Notes under the pieces: model-generated
The model's input: the letters and a program-made list of their open reading frames with translations, nothing else
Databases searched by the model: none
Told to the model about the DNA's origin: nothing
Part shown: in pieces, positions 38,951-52,500 of the stretch
How the letters are laid out: every line of letters starts with the position of its first letter
Numbering within the stretch: the stretch's first letter is position 1
NCBI GenBank assembly: GCA_003342895.1
Contig: PTFA01000011.1
Coordinates: forward strand, 4,539,988 to 4,603,987
Direction of reading: 5' to 3'
Source of the DNA: Casuarius casuarius
Taxonomy: Eukaryota; Chordata; Aves; Casuariiformes; Casuariidae
Length of the DNA stretch: 64,000 nt
Translations under genes and position numbers: made by a program

Positions 38951-41900
38951 TGCATGAACATTAGTGTGGAAAAGGTACAGATTTGTAATGGTGGACTATG
39001 GGGGGACTGGTAGATTCAGAAAGTATCAGGTCCTTAGCCTCATCAAGAGGATGTGTTCAGGACTGTAGCCATTTGCTTTTGCAGCTGAACCATAGGCACC
39101 AACACAAGCTAAAACTGAATGTATTTCTATAAAAAAGGTCTTGGCCGTAGGCCATGCCTGCAAAGACTTTTTAAAATCTGTTTGAGAGGCCATATTAACT
39201 GAAACTAACATAAATCACTTGCTGCCACTGTCAGTGGGAAGCTGGCAAACACCTTCCTGCACATAGAATATGTTTCTTTAGCTACAGTTGTATAACTTGC
39301 AAATTGAATGCAAACCTGAGAAAGATTTAGTAGTTACAGGCATACTCTCTAGTGCCTTTGACAAAAATGCAGTGAAACAAAGTCCCAGGCTAGATTATGT
39401 ATACGTCAATTGGGGAAAAGAAAACAAAAAACCTAACCCGGTTGGTTCTCAAATGAAATGCAGACTTTTATTGCTAGTGGTTTGCTGAGGATGAGGCACT
39501 GCAGGATGTAATTAAGGTTCTAGTAGAAAATGATTTGCACAGCTTATTCTGTCCCTGTTTCAGTTTAAAGCGATTTAGATACCACTTCTTAGAGGCATGA
39601 AGAAAACTGATCCTTGAAGTGTTACAGGAAAATAGTTTAAAGATGCAGAAAGTCATTTAGAGTCTGAAGGCACCATGAGACATCTCTGCCTCTGTCAATA
39701 GTCAGAAATAAAGTGATGTTAAATGGAAGAGTGTATTCTGGTGGAAAACACCAACCCTCTAGAGCAAAGTTAACTTTGGTTTACACTGGCTTGATGAAGG
39801 AGCCCTATGCTGCCATTTTCATAACCCTTTGGTATCTTTACTGGAAGATACTATAGCATTATAAGGGATCAGGACTCTCATCTACTAACAATGAATTTGA
39901 TATACATGACAGCAAGACCTGTCAGTGTGCCGCAGTTTAGCTGGCACAAGCAGTTAAGTACAAGTTTAGCTGTATCACAGCCCCATTGCCTATACCTCGT
40001 GTGCTGGTGGAAAGCGATGTCGGAATTGGTGGAAAACGATGTCAGAAGAGCACCAGGAAGGAGGCAGTGCCAGTCTATTACACTTTCAGCACTGCTCAGT
40101 TGCAGGAGATGTCTGTGTTAGCAGAAGTGGATATCATAAGCTGTGGGGGTTTGCTAAGGTAAGTAAACAGGAATAGGTGAACAAAAACTTAGTTTGATTT
40201 TTGGCATCTGGGATTGGCAGTGTTTCACAAATGATATATGTGCATAGCAACAGTAAGAAATAATTACTGACCAGCTGTGCTCTGTGGTGGCTTTACAATC
40301 ATGTGAAGTGGTTGTTGTAGATGGTGTGTGCTGTGGAGAAATATTCATATGTTCCAAATCCCAGAGGGCAGGAGGAGAAAGTGCAAATTGCTGACTTTCA
40401 CTGGGAAGGTCTCAGGTGACAGCTATGGCAGGTTGAGGTGGCTGTACCCCAGAAAGACAGGCAGCTAGAACTAATAGACTTTCTGCTAAGTAACCATGAT
40501 ATGGGTTTTTCAGAGGACACGGATGACAGCACAGGATGTCTGAGACAACAGAACATTTATTAGAGTAGACAGCTTGTATATAGTTGACATTGTCCACTCT
40601 ATGGGTGTAGCTGAGCTTGATTTCCCAGGGAAGCTCTAGGGACCTGTATGTTTTTTGCAGGAGGTGCCGGTTGTGAGAAGTTCACGCTGAACAACCCTGC
40701 TCAGCTAGCCCTCAGAGTGAATAATGCAAAGCTCTTCAGGTTCTTGGCCCAGAGTAATTCCTGAACAATGTGGAGTATGGGAACTCTTACATACTAATTA
40801 AATTGAAAACAAATGATGTGTTCTTGTATAAAGTACTGAGTGTTCAGAGGGCTCTAGTTCCTTCTAAGTTCCTGAACAGCACAGCACTTGTCATTACCAG
40901 TGTCACTTGTTTCAGCTACTTTGTTTCTTGAAGACCATCACTAGAGAATTCCTAGATATTTGTGACCTCATAGTGCTTAATTCATTTAAGTTGTTGAATC
41001 ATAGAAGCATTGAGCTGTAATTTGAGTAGTTTTGTTTTCAGTACTTTGGTGGTTGTGAGTAGTTTTGCTGTAGATTTTGTTAGTAATTTTGTTTGCAGAG
41101 CTGCAAAAATTGTGGTTGTCTGTATCTTAACATTGCTTGAATGTAATAGAATTTTCTTTTGCTAATAAACCTAGGCATTAAGTTTCTAATTTAGGGATGG
41201 AATAAAATGAGTTGTGTTGTGATTTCTAATCATGGGAGAACTCTTCTAATGTGCATGCACGTTTAGTGTTTGTCTTATAAAAATGGTTTCTTAACAATGC
41301 CCATTGCAGCTAATTTGTAACTACACAGTGTAAACGTTGATTTCTAAAGTTTTTTTAATAGATCCCCATGCTACTTAATTATGACTTACTGACCCTAGTT
41401 TTCTAATGGTGATTAGTTTAGTTTCATCAAACTTTGCAAGAGCCAGGTCTCAAGTGGCAGTAAGATGGACAACTTCTTGTTTCATATCTAATGGGATAGC
41501 AAGGTCTCCTTAGTATTATTAGTTCATGTCTTCCCAAGGTAGGATCTTTCTTAGCAGTGATACCCCTCTTGGTTGGACATCTAGAATGTTCTTTGTGGTT
41601 CATCTGAAGTTTGTGTTAAAAGTAGGGAGGAGCAAATTCAGATAAGTGCTTCCTCGGGGTTTAAGGAATCCTCCCCTGCACTGAGCCTTTTGCTTGTGCT
41701 AGGCTTTTTTCAGGTCTGCCACACCTTTTGGTCTATGAACCAGCTGGACTCTTAAATACCAGCATCTATATGAGTTGATGGGAGAGAGAGCATCCTGCTT
41801 TCTGAGAACATTTTGCCATGAGGAAGGTCTTGGCTAGCCTAATCCCTACTGCAGTTCCACTGGCTCCAACATTGTTAAATCAGAGCCCAGCCCTGCTTTT

Positions 41901-43064
41901 AGAGGGTGAGTCCACTCTGCAATTTTGCATCTACATTACACTTAAATGACTAGCACGTTGGCTGTAAAGTCAGTGTCACATATTTTACTCTGATATTCTT
42001 ATGGAACAGATGGTTAGAGAGCAGTTCAGGGACTTGGACCCCTTGAATGAGTTGTCACCAACAGGAGAGAGGGGATGGTTGTGGAAAAGGTTGGCCAGTC
42101 TTTTTTCCATATTTGCCAAAAGGAAAAGGTGAGGTACATAGAGGAGAGAGATTGGGAAAGGATAAGGAAATGACAAGGTTCATGGGAGACACCAGAGATT
42201 CCAGAGGCTCTCAAGGCCTTTACAGATCATCAGCTACATTCCTTATTATCCTTGTGGGCTGAAGATTAATCACCGATTTGTATCGGGCACTACGCTAGCA
42301 GATTGAATGCATGTGCTCAGAGTACCTGCTACACTGCCCATGCTACAAAAATAATAGTTGTATTTTACTTGTAAGGTAAATGCTACAGTTTGTAAAGGGT
42401 AAGTAATTACCATTATTGAAGATCTGAGGAGTAGGAGGTGCATGCATCTAGAAAAAAGATTTGAAACAGTTGGCACAGAGTTCAAGAGACTGCTTGTACT
42501 CCTCGACAGCAGCGTGGAACAGCTTTTCGCCATGCATGTAACGGGACTGGAAAGAAGCTCCTTGGGCTAGGGATTCAAGCCCTTGGAACATGTGCTGCAA
42601 GCAGCTGTGTTGTGCCGTTTACCCCACAAGATGAAAAGCATTTGGCTTGTTTAATCCTCTTCCAAGACAAAGCCTGAGCCTGACAGCATTGGTGATTACT
42701 GAAATTCATTGAGAAGATTTGAAGAAAAGGAGGAAGTCCAGGGAAAAGTGCTAATTAAAGTAAAGGGCATAAAACATTAAAGGTAAAAAGTGGTCTTGAA
42801 TATATTTAGGTGGGAAATTTGAAAAAGGCTTTCACCCATCAGAGAGCTGAAGTTCTGGAAGAGACTTCCAAAATCAGTAATTAGTATTGGTTGTCATATT
42901 CCCTCCTTTCAGTATAGGGCTGAATGTATACTAAAAGGGATGCTGAGACAGTCTTGGTGGTGATAGGGCATAGCTCAAAAGGAGACCCCCACCAGTCCAA
43001 AATAAGCAGTAAAACTTTTCTTCTTGTCAAATCGGATATCACTGGAAACTCAGAGAAAATAGGG
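38951..43064. other. Gene-free stretch
   Basis: No exon of a known gene was recognised. The only local structure noted is the 22-bp tandem duplication at 40006-40049. Confidence 0.5.
40006..40049 (+). repeat. 22-bp tandem duplication, two copies
   Basis: GGTGGAAAGCGATGTCGGAA is followed directly by GGTGGAAAACGATGTCAGAA, with two substitutions over the compared bases. The period is 22 bases. Confidence 0.8.
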
Positions 43065-43665
43065 CTGAAAGATACATTGGCATGCTGTCTAGTCCATCCC
43101 CCAGCCCAACAGGATGATTAGTTATATTTCTGTCACTCTTGACAAATGTTTGCCCAACCTATTCTTAAAGATGTGCAGTTTGGAGACCCACAGCCTGCCC
43201 AGGCAATTTATTCCAATGCTTTATTATTCTCACTGGTAGGGAATTTTTCATTCCTTTTAGGCCTGCTTCCATGATAAGCCCAAATCCTTTCTCTGGTGTT
43301 GGCATTGTAGTTCCAATTAGCTAGTCCTACCCCAGTCTACATTTAAATAGCTGATTTTTACTAAGTAATTATTTTGTTAATTTTACTAAGTAATTTAGCA
43401 TCTTTTTTTTGAGTAACATCTTACTTTGCAGATTTTCTCAAATAGTCAAAGTTGCTTTGAATTCTAATTCTGTTTTCTAGCGTATTTGCAGCCCCTGCCA
43501 GCAGGATGCCTTCTAAAAATTTAATAAACTCGGTCTCTGTTCCCTCATTCTTGTCATTAATGAAAATACTGAATAATAGAAGTTCTGGGAGAGTTCTCTT
43601 CAAAAAGCTACCTTGATGCATCTCTCTGGTTTGCTGATGAACCAGTGATAACTACTTTTTTCCCC
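43065..43665 (-). repeat. Ancient CR1/L3-type LINE fragment, reversed
   Basis: The segment reads through the old amniote CR1/L3 3' region in reverse: TCTAGTCCATCCCCCAGCCC, GACAAATGTTTGCCCAACCT, CAGGCAATTTATTCCAATGC, and later the TGTCATTAATGAAAATACTG block. It is far more diverged than the other CR1 copies here, so it predates them. It may be two adjoining fragments joined near 43380. Confidence 0.65.
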
Positions 43666-44323
43666 TCCCCCAGCCAACTCTGTCAAGAACAGTTTACTTT
43701 CATAGACTGTGAAATGTTCCAAGTTTTAAAATCTTTTAGGAAAAAAACAGACTTGGGGAGAGACTGGGCGAGTACAGAATACTTCTAGCAGCATATCCAA
43801 AGTTTACTTGGATCACAGAAGGCCCATGCTCTAACTGTAAAATCCATAAATATTTAAGGGGAGAAGATCTACTCAAGAAAATTCTTTAGAGGGTTTACGG
43901 CACCCTGTCAGACAGCTGTCAGGCCAAGATGTCTGGCCTTAAAGCTGAAGTGTTACAAAAGTAGACCCAGTAGATTGCTGGAAAAAACCCATGTCTTTAA
44001 GTCTTTTGGAACAGATATGACCTCTATAGAAAGCTGGGTAATTCCTTAAAGGTTTTAATTTGTTGGAAAAAAAAAGTTCTGAAGATTTACTTCTATCTTG
44101 AGTGATGTAGTGATCTGAAATACTGATGGTACGCTGATATCAGGGGGACTGATCTGCATGTTGCGAAGTACTTCTAAGGGTACTTGACGACTCAAATGAC
44201 CAACAGGAGTACATGAATTTATCAGGGCAATGATGCATTGTACTTTCAAGATTGAAGCCCACCCCTAACTTTTTGGTATTACAAAGAGCTCTCTGCAGAA
44301 GGCAGATTATTCCATATGGTTGT

Positions 44324-45127
44324 GCTGCCATTCAGAGAGACCTGTACAGGTGGAGAAATGACCCAACAGGAATCTCAGAGTTCAACAAAGGGAAATGCCA
44401 AGTCCTGCACTGGGAAGGAATTAGCCCTATGCACCAGGGGCTGGAGAGCAGCTTGGCAGAAAAGGCTCTGGGGTCCTGGTGAACAACAAGTTGACCATGG
44501 GCCAGTAGTGCACCCTTGCAGCAAAGAAGGACAACAGCCTCCTGGGCTGCATTAAGAAGAGCATGGCCAGCAGGTCGAGGGAGGTGAGGAGGTGATCCTT
44601 CCCCTCTACTCAGCACTGGCGAGGCCAGATCCCCAGTGCTGGGCTCCACAGTGTAAGGGAGACTAGAATGTACTGGAGCAGTCTAACGAAGGGCCACAAA
44701 GGTAGTTAATGAATTGAAGCGTCTGACATATAAAGAAAGGCTGAGAAATCTAGGATTGTTTAGTCTGGAGAAGAGAAAGCTCAAGCTGATCTTGTCAATG
44801 TGTATAAATACCTGATGGGAGAAGATTAAAGATGATGGTGCCAGACTCCTCTCAATGGTGCCCAGTGACAGGATGAGAGGCAATGGGCGTACACTGAAGT
44901 ATGGGAAATTCTGTTTAAACATGAGGAAAAACATTTTTACTGTGAAAGTGGTCAAACACTGGAACAGGTTGCCCAGACAGATTTTGGAGTCTCCATCTTT
45001 GAAGACAGGCAGTGCCCAACAGGACATGGTGCTGTGCAACCTGCTGTAGCTGACCCTGCTTTGAGCAGGGGGGTTGGACTAGATCTCCAGAGATGTCTTC
45101 CAGCCTCAATGGTTCTGTGATTCTGTC
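44324..45127 (+). repeat. CR1 LINE 3' end (about 800 bp)
   Basis: The longest mobile-element copy in the window. It covers the end of CR1 ORF2 (TTCAGAGAGACCTGTACAGG, AGCATGGCCAGCAGGTCGAG, AATCTAGGATTGTTTAGTCT) and the 3'UTR (CTGGAACAGGTTGCCCAGAC) to the terminal GGTTCTGTGATTCTGT. It is 5'-truncated and its frame is broken, so it is inactive. Confidence 0.92.
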
Positions 45128-48100
45128 CTTGTCCTGAATAAATTCTTACATGTTCCTCTGAAGCATCTGTGTGTGGCACTATCAGAAACAGGACACTGAC
45201 CTGAGTTCCAAGTTGTTCAGCAGTTCAGAGGAAGAATTCTCATGAAGACATAAAGGAATGAGAGAAAGGTGTCTGCTCCCTGTCTCTCTCACCCTTAGCA
45301 GAGGCTCCTATACAGGTGTAAACTGTTGCCAAGTTAGCATTTTACACATAACTAACTCTGCAAAGGAAAAAGGGAGTAGTGAAGAAAGCCCTGTGTGATA
45401 TAAGTGTAGACCTTTCTATGTTCGTGGGTCTGAATGTGAGGTGCTGCACACAGTTAAAAATGCTCACACTCAGATATGGGCATTATCCTGTCCATATTAT
45501 TACCATTAGTGTCTGTTTTCTATTGCAGGCATAGATGGGTATGTAAATCATCCCTCTTCTGACCTAATGATGAGGAAATTGCATTCTCCTTGCTGTCCTG
45601 CGAGATGGTACAGCCGAAGCTGGTACCCCAAGCCACAGGCCTGAGCAGAAGGTAAGCCATTAGTTTTAAAAGACTTTTCTGAAAAACAGTGGACAGGGAG
45701 CTCGTGAGCTGCTGCCAGGAAGAGCTATGGAAACAGTTGGCAGCATGGTCTTATGAGAGAGAAGAGGCAGACTCAAATTTCTGTATAGGGAAACTGCCTG
45801 TCTTTGTGTATTTCTTCAGCATTTAGGGAAACAGGACTTTAACAAAATACAGAGACTGTATATCAAGAAATGCTCCGCTGATGTTTCTCCACACAGAAAC
45901 AACCCAGAGGAGTCTCAAAAGCCAAGCAGTGAGCAATAGCATATTGGATTTTTCTGTATAGATACATTAATGGTTTCCCAGTATTTTTCTCAGCTTCTCA
46001 GGTACAGCTTTTCCTGTTTTATTTATTTTTTACTTCAGCATCCTTTTTTTCCTAAGTTGTATGTCTTTGCATGCACTGCAGAGATGTATCTGTGAATACA
46101 GTAAGTCCCATAGGCCCCTGACATGTAGTTAAATGCTGCTTTCTGAAGGCATCTGTGGGATCCCAAGAATAAATTATTCTTTCATTTGTGAGTAGGTGAG
46201 AGACCATTAGGTATTGCTCAAATGTAGAATCCCTCTCTTACTTTGCTGTGTATAATCTGGAGCTCTACTTGTGCTTAGACTTCAGGCTGTTCTGTGACAG
46301 TTGCTTGTGTTACCATGTAACAGGCTTTATTTACAGGATAGGAAGGGGCAAATGTAAGGCAGACGCTAAGTGACATTGTGATGTGTAGCTAAAGTCTGGT
46401 CAGTATTTCCATGCTACTTCTCTATTTCACAAAGCTCTATTGGTCCAACCTTGCTATACCGATGTCAGATAATTCTGGATTGGTTTTGAGGGCTGGTCTG
46501 TTACTTGGATGTAACCTGGTGCTGTGTGAGGGAAGGCAGCAAAAGATGGCATTATCATTGCATCTGGCTCCTGTACAAGTTCTTGGAATGACCTGTTGTC
46601 AGCAGCTGGCCTGCCTAACCAGATGGTTTGAACTGGAGTCGTAAAGTGTTACTGTGATGCCGGTGCAAGACAGTTCTGGCTGGAGAGGTGTCCGTCTCTC
46701 AAGTGTCACCTTTTGTGGAGCTTAGCTGGCTTTTTGTGAGGGCTCTTTCAACAGAAGCAGAGATAATGTGACAACAGTTGCCTGCCACAGTGCCACTTAG
46801 ATGGCATAGCATCCTCTCTCTGACAGCGTTGTTCCCTGAGCTCTCTGCATCCCAGCTCTGCCACCCTCCCAGCACCCTGCAGTAAAAAAATGGCCTGCTG
46901 GTCTGGGATGTGGCTTACTGAGTGTTCTGACTTCCAGGAGCTTCTCCTGTTATCCTAGATAACATCCTAGATCTGAGACTCCAGGAAGAAGGAAGAACTT
47001 CTTCCCAGAACGGCATTTCTCAGCAGCACTAGTTTCAAGCAAGCAATTTTCAGATGAACTGGTATCCTTCAGTGAGCCAGCGGTGCCTTAAATGTGCTCC
47101 TTTCAGGGTCATGTGCTTTGTACGTTAATCCCTGCTGCCTTGAAAGAGATGTCTGTATTTACAGGTTTAGCTAGACAGTGGTGTCATATCCATGTAGAGT
47201 GACATTCACTGAAACAGTGTGCCAGACTCCCTTTTTCTTTAAGCTCTAGGGTGTCTCTGATTTATTCCTTTACTCTGCCCTCCTTGAGTGGGAGGAGTAT
47301 TGTATTGCTTAAGTGCTAGCCTTGGGCAAGATGTGGTATGTGATTTCTCTCACCAGCTCTGGGGTTAAGCGTCAGCATCAGGGTACTTTGCCTTGCTCTC
47401 CACTCCTGTTCTCCTTTTCCTCTCAGGAAGCAGAGAGAAAGTGCTGCCCCTGTTGTTAGCCCATATCCATTCAGGACACGGGGCTTTTGCTGCTGTCTCC
47501 AACAGAAATGGAAGCAGCCCCTGCTGTTGAAGTGTCTTCAACTGCAGCCCTGCTGAGGTGCCCCTCTGCTGCTGGAGTGTAAATCCCCAGTAGCTCTTTT
47601 AACTACCCTTCTCGCACTACTTGAAAAATAACTTTCTGTTGTCATTAACTCTGATCTATAGCCGCATTAATGTGTGAAATCACTGGGTGTGAAAATAGTG
47701 TACTAACCGCTACTTAATGTAATATTACCACAGTAATGTCTCTAAAAATATCTTGTCCACTTGATTGCTTTCATTGTGAACTAGAGATAATGTACCACTT
47801 ACAGCTGATGATTAAAATTCATAAAGCTTTGGTTCTTAATTACAGCAACTTGCAATCAAAGTGAAATGTCAAATCCTGAATGTTGTTTATCTGTATACAA
47901 ATTCACAAAAACAAGAAAATATAAGGACAGTCTACGCAAAGCTGAGCTGCTTTGGTTTAAGGTTAAGTAAAATAAATATCCATGTGAGTATTTATTGAGA
48001 CAGGCTGGAATCCATCAACATGAGATCTTTGACATGGCAGAACCAAGAATATGCATAAGTTGAAACAAGGCAAAAAATTTGGAAAATACTTTAACGATGA

Positions 48101-48880
48101 AGATGTGAATTTGAGAGCAAACTGTTGTGGGTGGATAGAAGTAACTAACTTATGTGCTAAGAATGGGAAATTTTATAACTCAAGCTCAAGGTTAAATCTA
48201 AGAGACATCCAAAGATGGAGTCACCTGGCAATGCAGAGAGGGATTCCCACTGCCTTGGGGGATTACCATGGTCATTGGCAGGAGAGGATAGCATCCTTGG
48301 CTTTCAGACATTAAAATGACTCAACTATAATCATGCTCTTGGTCGATGGTGACACTGTAGAACAAAGTTACATTCTTTCAGGCACATTTAGCTGTGCATT
48401 TCCTGAGCTATTGTATTTCAACTTTTTTCAAATTAACACTAAGCTCTGAGGGTTTACAGTGCTCTGGAGCGTATCTTACCCTAAATTTACTAACACATAC
48501 TCACAGCTCTAACTCCATGTCAGCATAAGTGGGTTTTTTTTTTTTTTTGGTCTGGTGTGTAAGAATGTAAGATACATGCGTAGCTAAGTGTGGAAACCAC
48601 AGTTCTATTCCATTTATAGTTCTACTAGCCTTCTTCATTTGTTATACCTGTCCTGTGCCCAGTCTGTAAAAATCTAAGACAGAGGGAGCCAATTTCTCAT
48701 CTCATCAGTATGAGAAAATAGCATTAGAACAATAGGATCACTTCCTTACTAAATCTGAGTACCTCCATTTCTTCTGATCAAATGTCACTTTGAAGGAGAT
48801 CTGGCCCATAGTTTGGAAACTTCTTTAGAAAAGCTAAGTTTTTTTTTTGCATGATATTCCCACTGTCTACACATTGATTA
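45128..48880. other. Gene-free stretch with one exon-like segment
   Basis: No protein similarity was recognised. A segment at 45530-45651 has the acceptor TTTTCTATTGCAG, the donor AGAAG|GTAAGC and an ATG 45 bases before the donor, so it could be a 5' or non-coding exon. A T-run lies at 48534-48548. Confidence 0.4.
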
Positions 48881-48889
48881 TTTTTCATA

Positions 48890-49595
48890 TCATTTTTGCC
48901 ATTCATTGCATAAATGAGAAAACAAACCTTGATAATGACATTCATTCTCCTGGGCTTTTCAAACCATCTCTCCCTTCAGATGATATTCTTCCTGCCATTC
49001 TTGCTCATATCTGCAGTGATGCTGCTGAGGAAAGTGCTCGTTTTAATGCTGATCAGAACTGATCCAGTATACCCAAATATTCTTCCCATAGCAGTTTGTC
49101 TTGTAGACGTTTGCTCTCTGTCTACCACTGTTCCAGCTACACCGGTGAACTTATTTGAAACAGGAAAACCATCTCCTATGCTGAGCGCATCATACAGCTC
49201 TGTTTCACTATGACTTGTCCTGGCACAGCATCTGTCCTGCTGGCTGTTGTGGCTCATGACAATTTTGTAGCTGTCTGTTGCATATCATGAACAGGGCAGC
49301 TTGTTTGCAGCGAGAAGATTTCCATGGCTGTGTGGCTTGGTGAATTCCTTGGTATGCACCCTCCTAGTGTCAGTCTTAGCCATCAGGGATTCCAAATAGC
49401 TTGGCACTTCTGGTATGTCCTGCTGCTCCTGGAGCTCTCCTGCTCGGACTGCTACCTCAGCAAAAGCTGCTCTTCACATGGATCATGCTTCAATTGGACT
49501 GAATATTCACTGTGGTCTTCTATACCTATTTCAAGAGTGCCATCGTGAACATATGCTCAGCCACAAGTAGAAAGAAGCCTTTGAGCAATGTCAAA
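48890..49595 (+). pseudogene. Olfactory receptor pseudogene, truncated and frame-broken
   Basis: Conceptual translation in shifting frames follows a class A olfactory receptor. The N-terminus and TM1 read FILLGFSNHLSLQMIFFLPF. The TM2/TM3 part reads VDVCSLSTTVP and, two frames on, IIQLCFTMTCPGTASVLLAV followed by AHDNFVAVC, where receptors have the AYDRFVAVC/DRY motif. Then come WLGEFLG, VLLLLELSCSDCYLSK (loop 2/TM5) and FYTYFKSAIVNICSATSRKK (TM5 to loop 3). TM6, TM7 and the C-terminus were not found. At least four frameshifts and in-frame stops separate these blocks, the TM1 LLGN motif is changed to LLRK, and the DRY motif to DNF. It cannot encode a receptor. Like functional receptors it has no introns. 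I cannot assign a subfamily. Confidence 0.85.
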
Positions 49596-52500
49596 CCAAA
49601 GTAATTTACCTTTCCTGTCTGCTTCTGCCCCTTCATGACTTCAGAATAGCCCCTTGCATGAGGCATGGTATGAACTTTCTGGGATGTTAGCTCAGTGTAC
49701 CAGCTTGTCTTCAAAACATCTCTTGCTGAGTCCTGCTCTACTCTTTTGTCTGTTTAGTACCTGATCCCCTGTTTCAGTGCATAGGGTTTATGTGGTATGG
49801 TCTACAAGCTGGGCCGGATATCACAAAGGAAGATTCTTGCACTGAAAAAATATTGTCTCATTCCTCCTCTTGATATCCCACCCAGGCAACTAGGAGGAAA
49901 TTCAAGGCAAAGGTCCTGTTCATCTTTGTGATGCAGAAAATGTGGTGCCTCAGATCCTAAACAAAGGTTTTGCAACATATTACTTCCTGCAAAATTTGTA
50001 AGACAGTTACCCATCCTTTTTAGTATCAAGTGCATCAAGATTTATGTCAAATGACATGCAGCTTTCTTACTGCATATGTGTCTACCTCAACTAGTCTGCT
50101 TCCAGAGTCTGAACAAATTCATTTACAGGTAGCTTGGGTATCTCTCCCCTCCACTGCAGTGTGCACTGTGGAGGTATTCTGTTCTGCTAGTGCTTACTTT
50201 TTATTCCCACTTTCAGGGCTTTTCACAGCCCCTGGGGAGGTTTAATTGTTTCTGTTGGGATTTTGCAGCTGCAGTGAGTGTGTGAAAGGAGATGCATTTA
50301 GCTGAGCTATATGCAGTGCAGCGTAGCAGGCAGAATGTGGCACAGTGGTGCAGAGAGACGTAACCGGGAGCTGCCTCGGATGGGGGAGAATCCAGGATTT
50401 TCTAAGCAGCTTGAGCCCACTGAGGAACACGTCCTCAGAGACATTGTCTGACAGCTATCCCACTCGCATGATACACCACATGTCAAGGAATGCAGTGTGA
50501 ACGCAGTGGGCCAAGCTTGCATTTTGCCTGTTGCCTCTTCACACTTCCAGAATGCTGTAAAAAGGCCCGAGTGTAGAGGGGAAGCCAGCCCCTTGCAGTC
50601 ATGCTTTGTGCCACTGGAAATCCGGCAGGCTTTAGCTGCCATATGCTGCAGGTTGTTTGGGGAAGGAAGGCTCCCTTTTCCCTCTCATGTTAGCCTTTTA
50701 TTCTGTGTAACAGGTTCAGGGGTTGTGATGACAGCTTTGCACCTAGGGGTGAGATGGTTAATTAAGACTGGGCACCTGTTGTTCCCTTGTCCTCTCTGGC
50801 TGGAGATGGATCTCCTTTAAATACTGTATTTATTACCTACTCCATGAGCAAGAAATCAGACTCTGCAAAGGAGGTGAGGAGGTACAACATGTAAAAAAAC
50901 ATGTCCTCCCACTCTCCCTTTTCTGCAAGATAGGCTATGTTTGACTTCACACTTGAGGAAGCAGCTGAGAAATTCTTCAGATGTTTAAACATTTCAAGCA
51001 GTTTGGATGTGTAAATGTCCTAGATCTTTAAAATTTCACAGAAGTACTTGAGTTACAAAGTGGACCACAAAATATTTGTGGAAACACCCTTAGCCTCTCT
51101 TACTGACACCAGAAAGAATAATGGGGTGAGGGAGGTTAGGCAGGAATTTTAGGGCAACTTGGAAGGAAACGGGTGATGATACATTTCAAAAATAGTTTCT
51201 TATCCTTGGAAAGGACATATTACACGTGTCTTCTTGGGTTTTCCTTGTTTCAGAGAATATTTCATGTCTGTGAAAATTTGCCATTTCAGTTTAATGGCAT
51301 TTATGTTTCAAGTGATGCTTACCTTCTCAGAGCTGTGCTTACGGGTGACCTGGGGCTGGGGCCTGGGCTAGCAGAAGGTCACTAGGGAATTCAAAAGGGA
51401 AAACGGCTGCTGCTGGTAACTGAAGATTTAGTGAGAGGAAAATACATAGTACAGAATATGTAGTACTGCTTCTCAGTGATTGTCTCAGCTTCAGTTTCTC
51501 ATTCAGCAGCACAGACGAGTGATTTTTGTTTCACTCTGCAGCAAATACGGTGTTGGTGAAAGGTCCTGGCCTGACAACCCTGGAAATTGAGCCCTGTGTA
51601 AACCCTCAACATAGAGAGCAAAAGATTCTAGCTGCAAGCTGTTCTTCTCATCCTGTTTCAATGATGGAAGAGGAAATAGAGTTTATACAAAACCTAGCCC
51701 AACCCCCAGAAACATCTTGCTTTGTTTATGTTTCGAGCTAAGCCTGCAACTCTTGCTATTTGGAAGAGCTATCCAGACATTTCTCCATCTGACTGACTTT
51801 ACATCTATTCTTTGATCTCATCAAGAAATCTGGCTTTTAGCTCCTGCGTGTGACGTTCCACTTTTCTCTCTCACTCTGCTCTCCAGTGTTTGAAAGATCC
51901 ATGTATAACATGATTATGCAACCATGCAAATGGACACAGTTCTCTTCATTTACTGCAAACCATGCTTCAGGTCTCCCTTTATGAAAATAAAATCAGCAGT
52001 GAGAGACATGCTGCAGAATGTAAAAAGAAGGGAGTTTTATATGGCTGTGGTTGAACGTTTGAAGGTGGTATTAGAGACAGAAGCAGACTATTTAAAGTAA
52101 ACCAGTAAGCCACCATCTATCCACAGGAACCAGCATCAGTTAATATACTCAGACAATTGTGCTCTGAATCCTTTCTCTGTGGGAAATGGCAGATACTCAC
52201 ATTCCTGGTTGTTTTCCTCAGCTGGAAGCCTCCCTTGCCCCCTGCTCCAGCTGCAGGGAAATTAGTGGAGCTGCTCTCCCAGAAGGCTAATTTGCACCCT
52301 CCTACTGTAAACATACAGTTGTGTTCTTTACTTTACACCCAGGCAGGAGGGCCTTTGGGAGGCAATTAACAGCACTGCTGCTGCACATGGCATTCAGTAT
52401 AGGTGCTTATGGCACTGGGGGACCTGGGTGAGGGCAGTTCTCGCCCTGCTCTGGGATGGCCCAGCCTCTCAAATGATTCGCATTGCCTGGAGTAGTAGTA

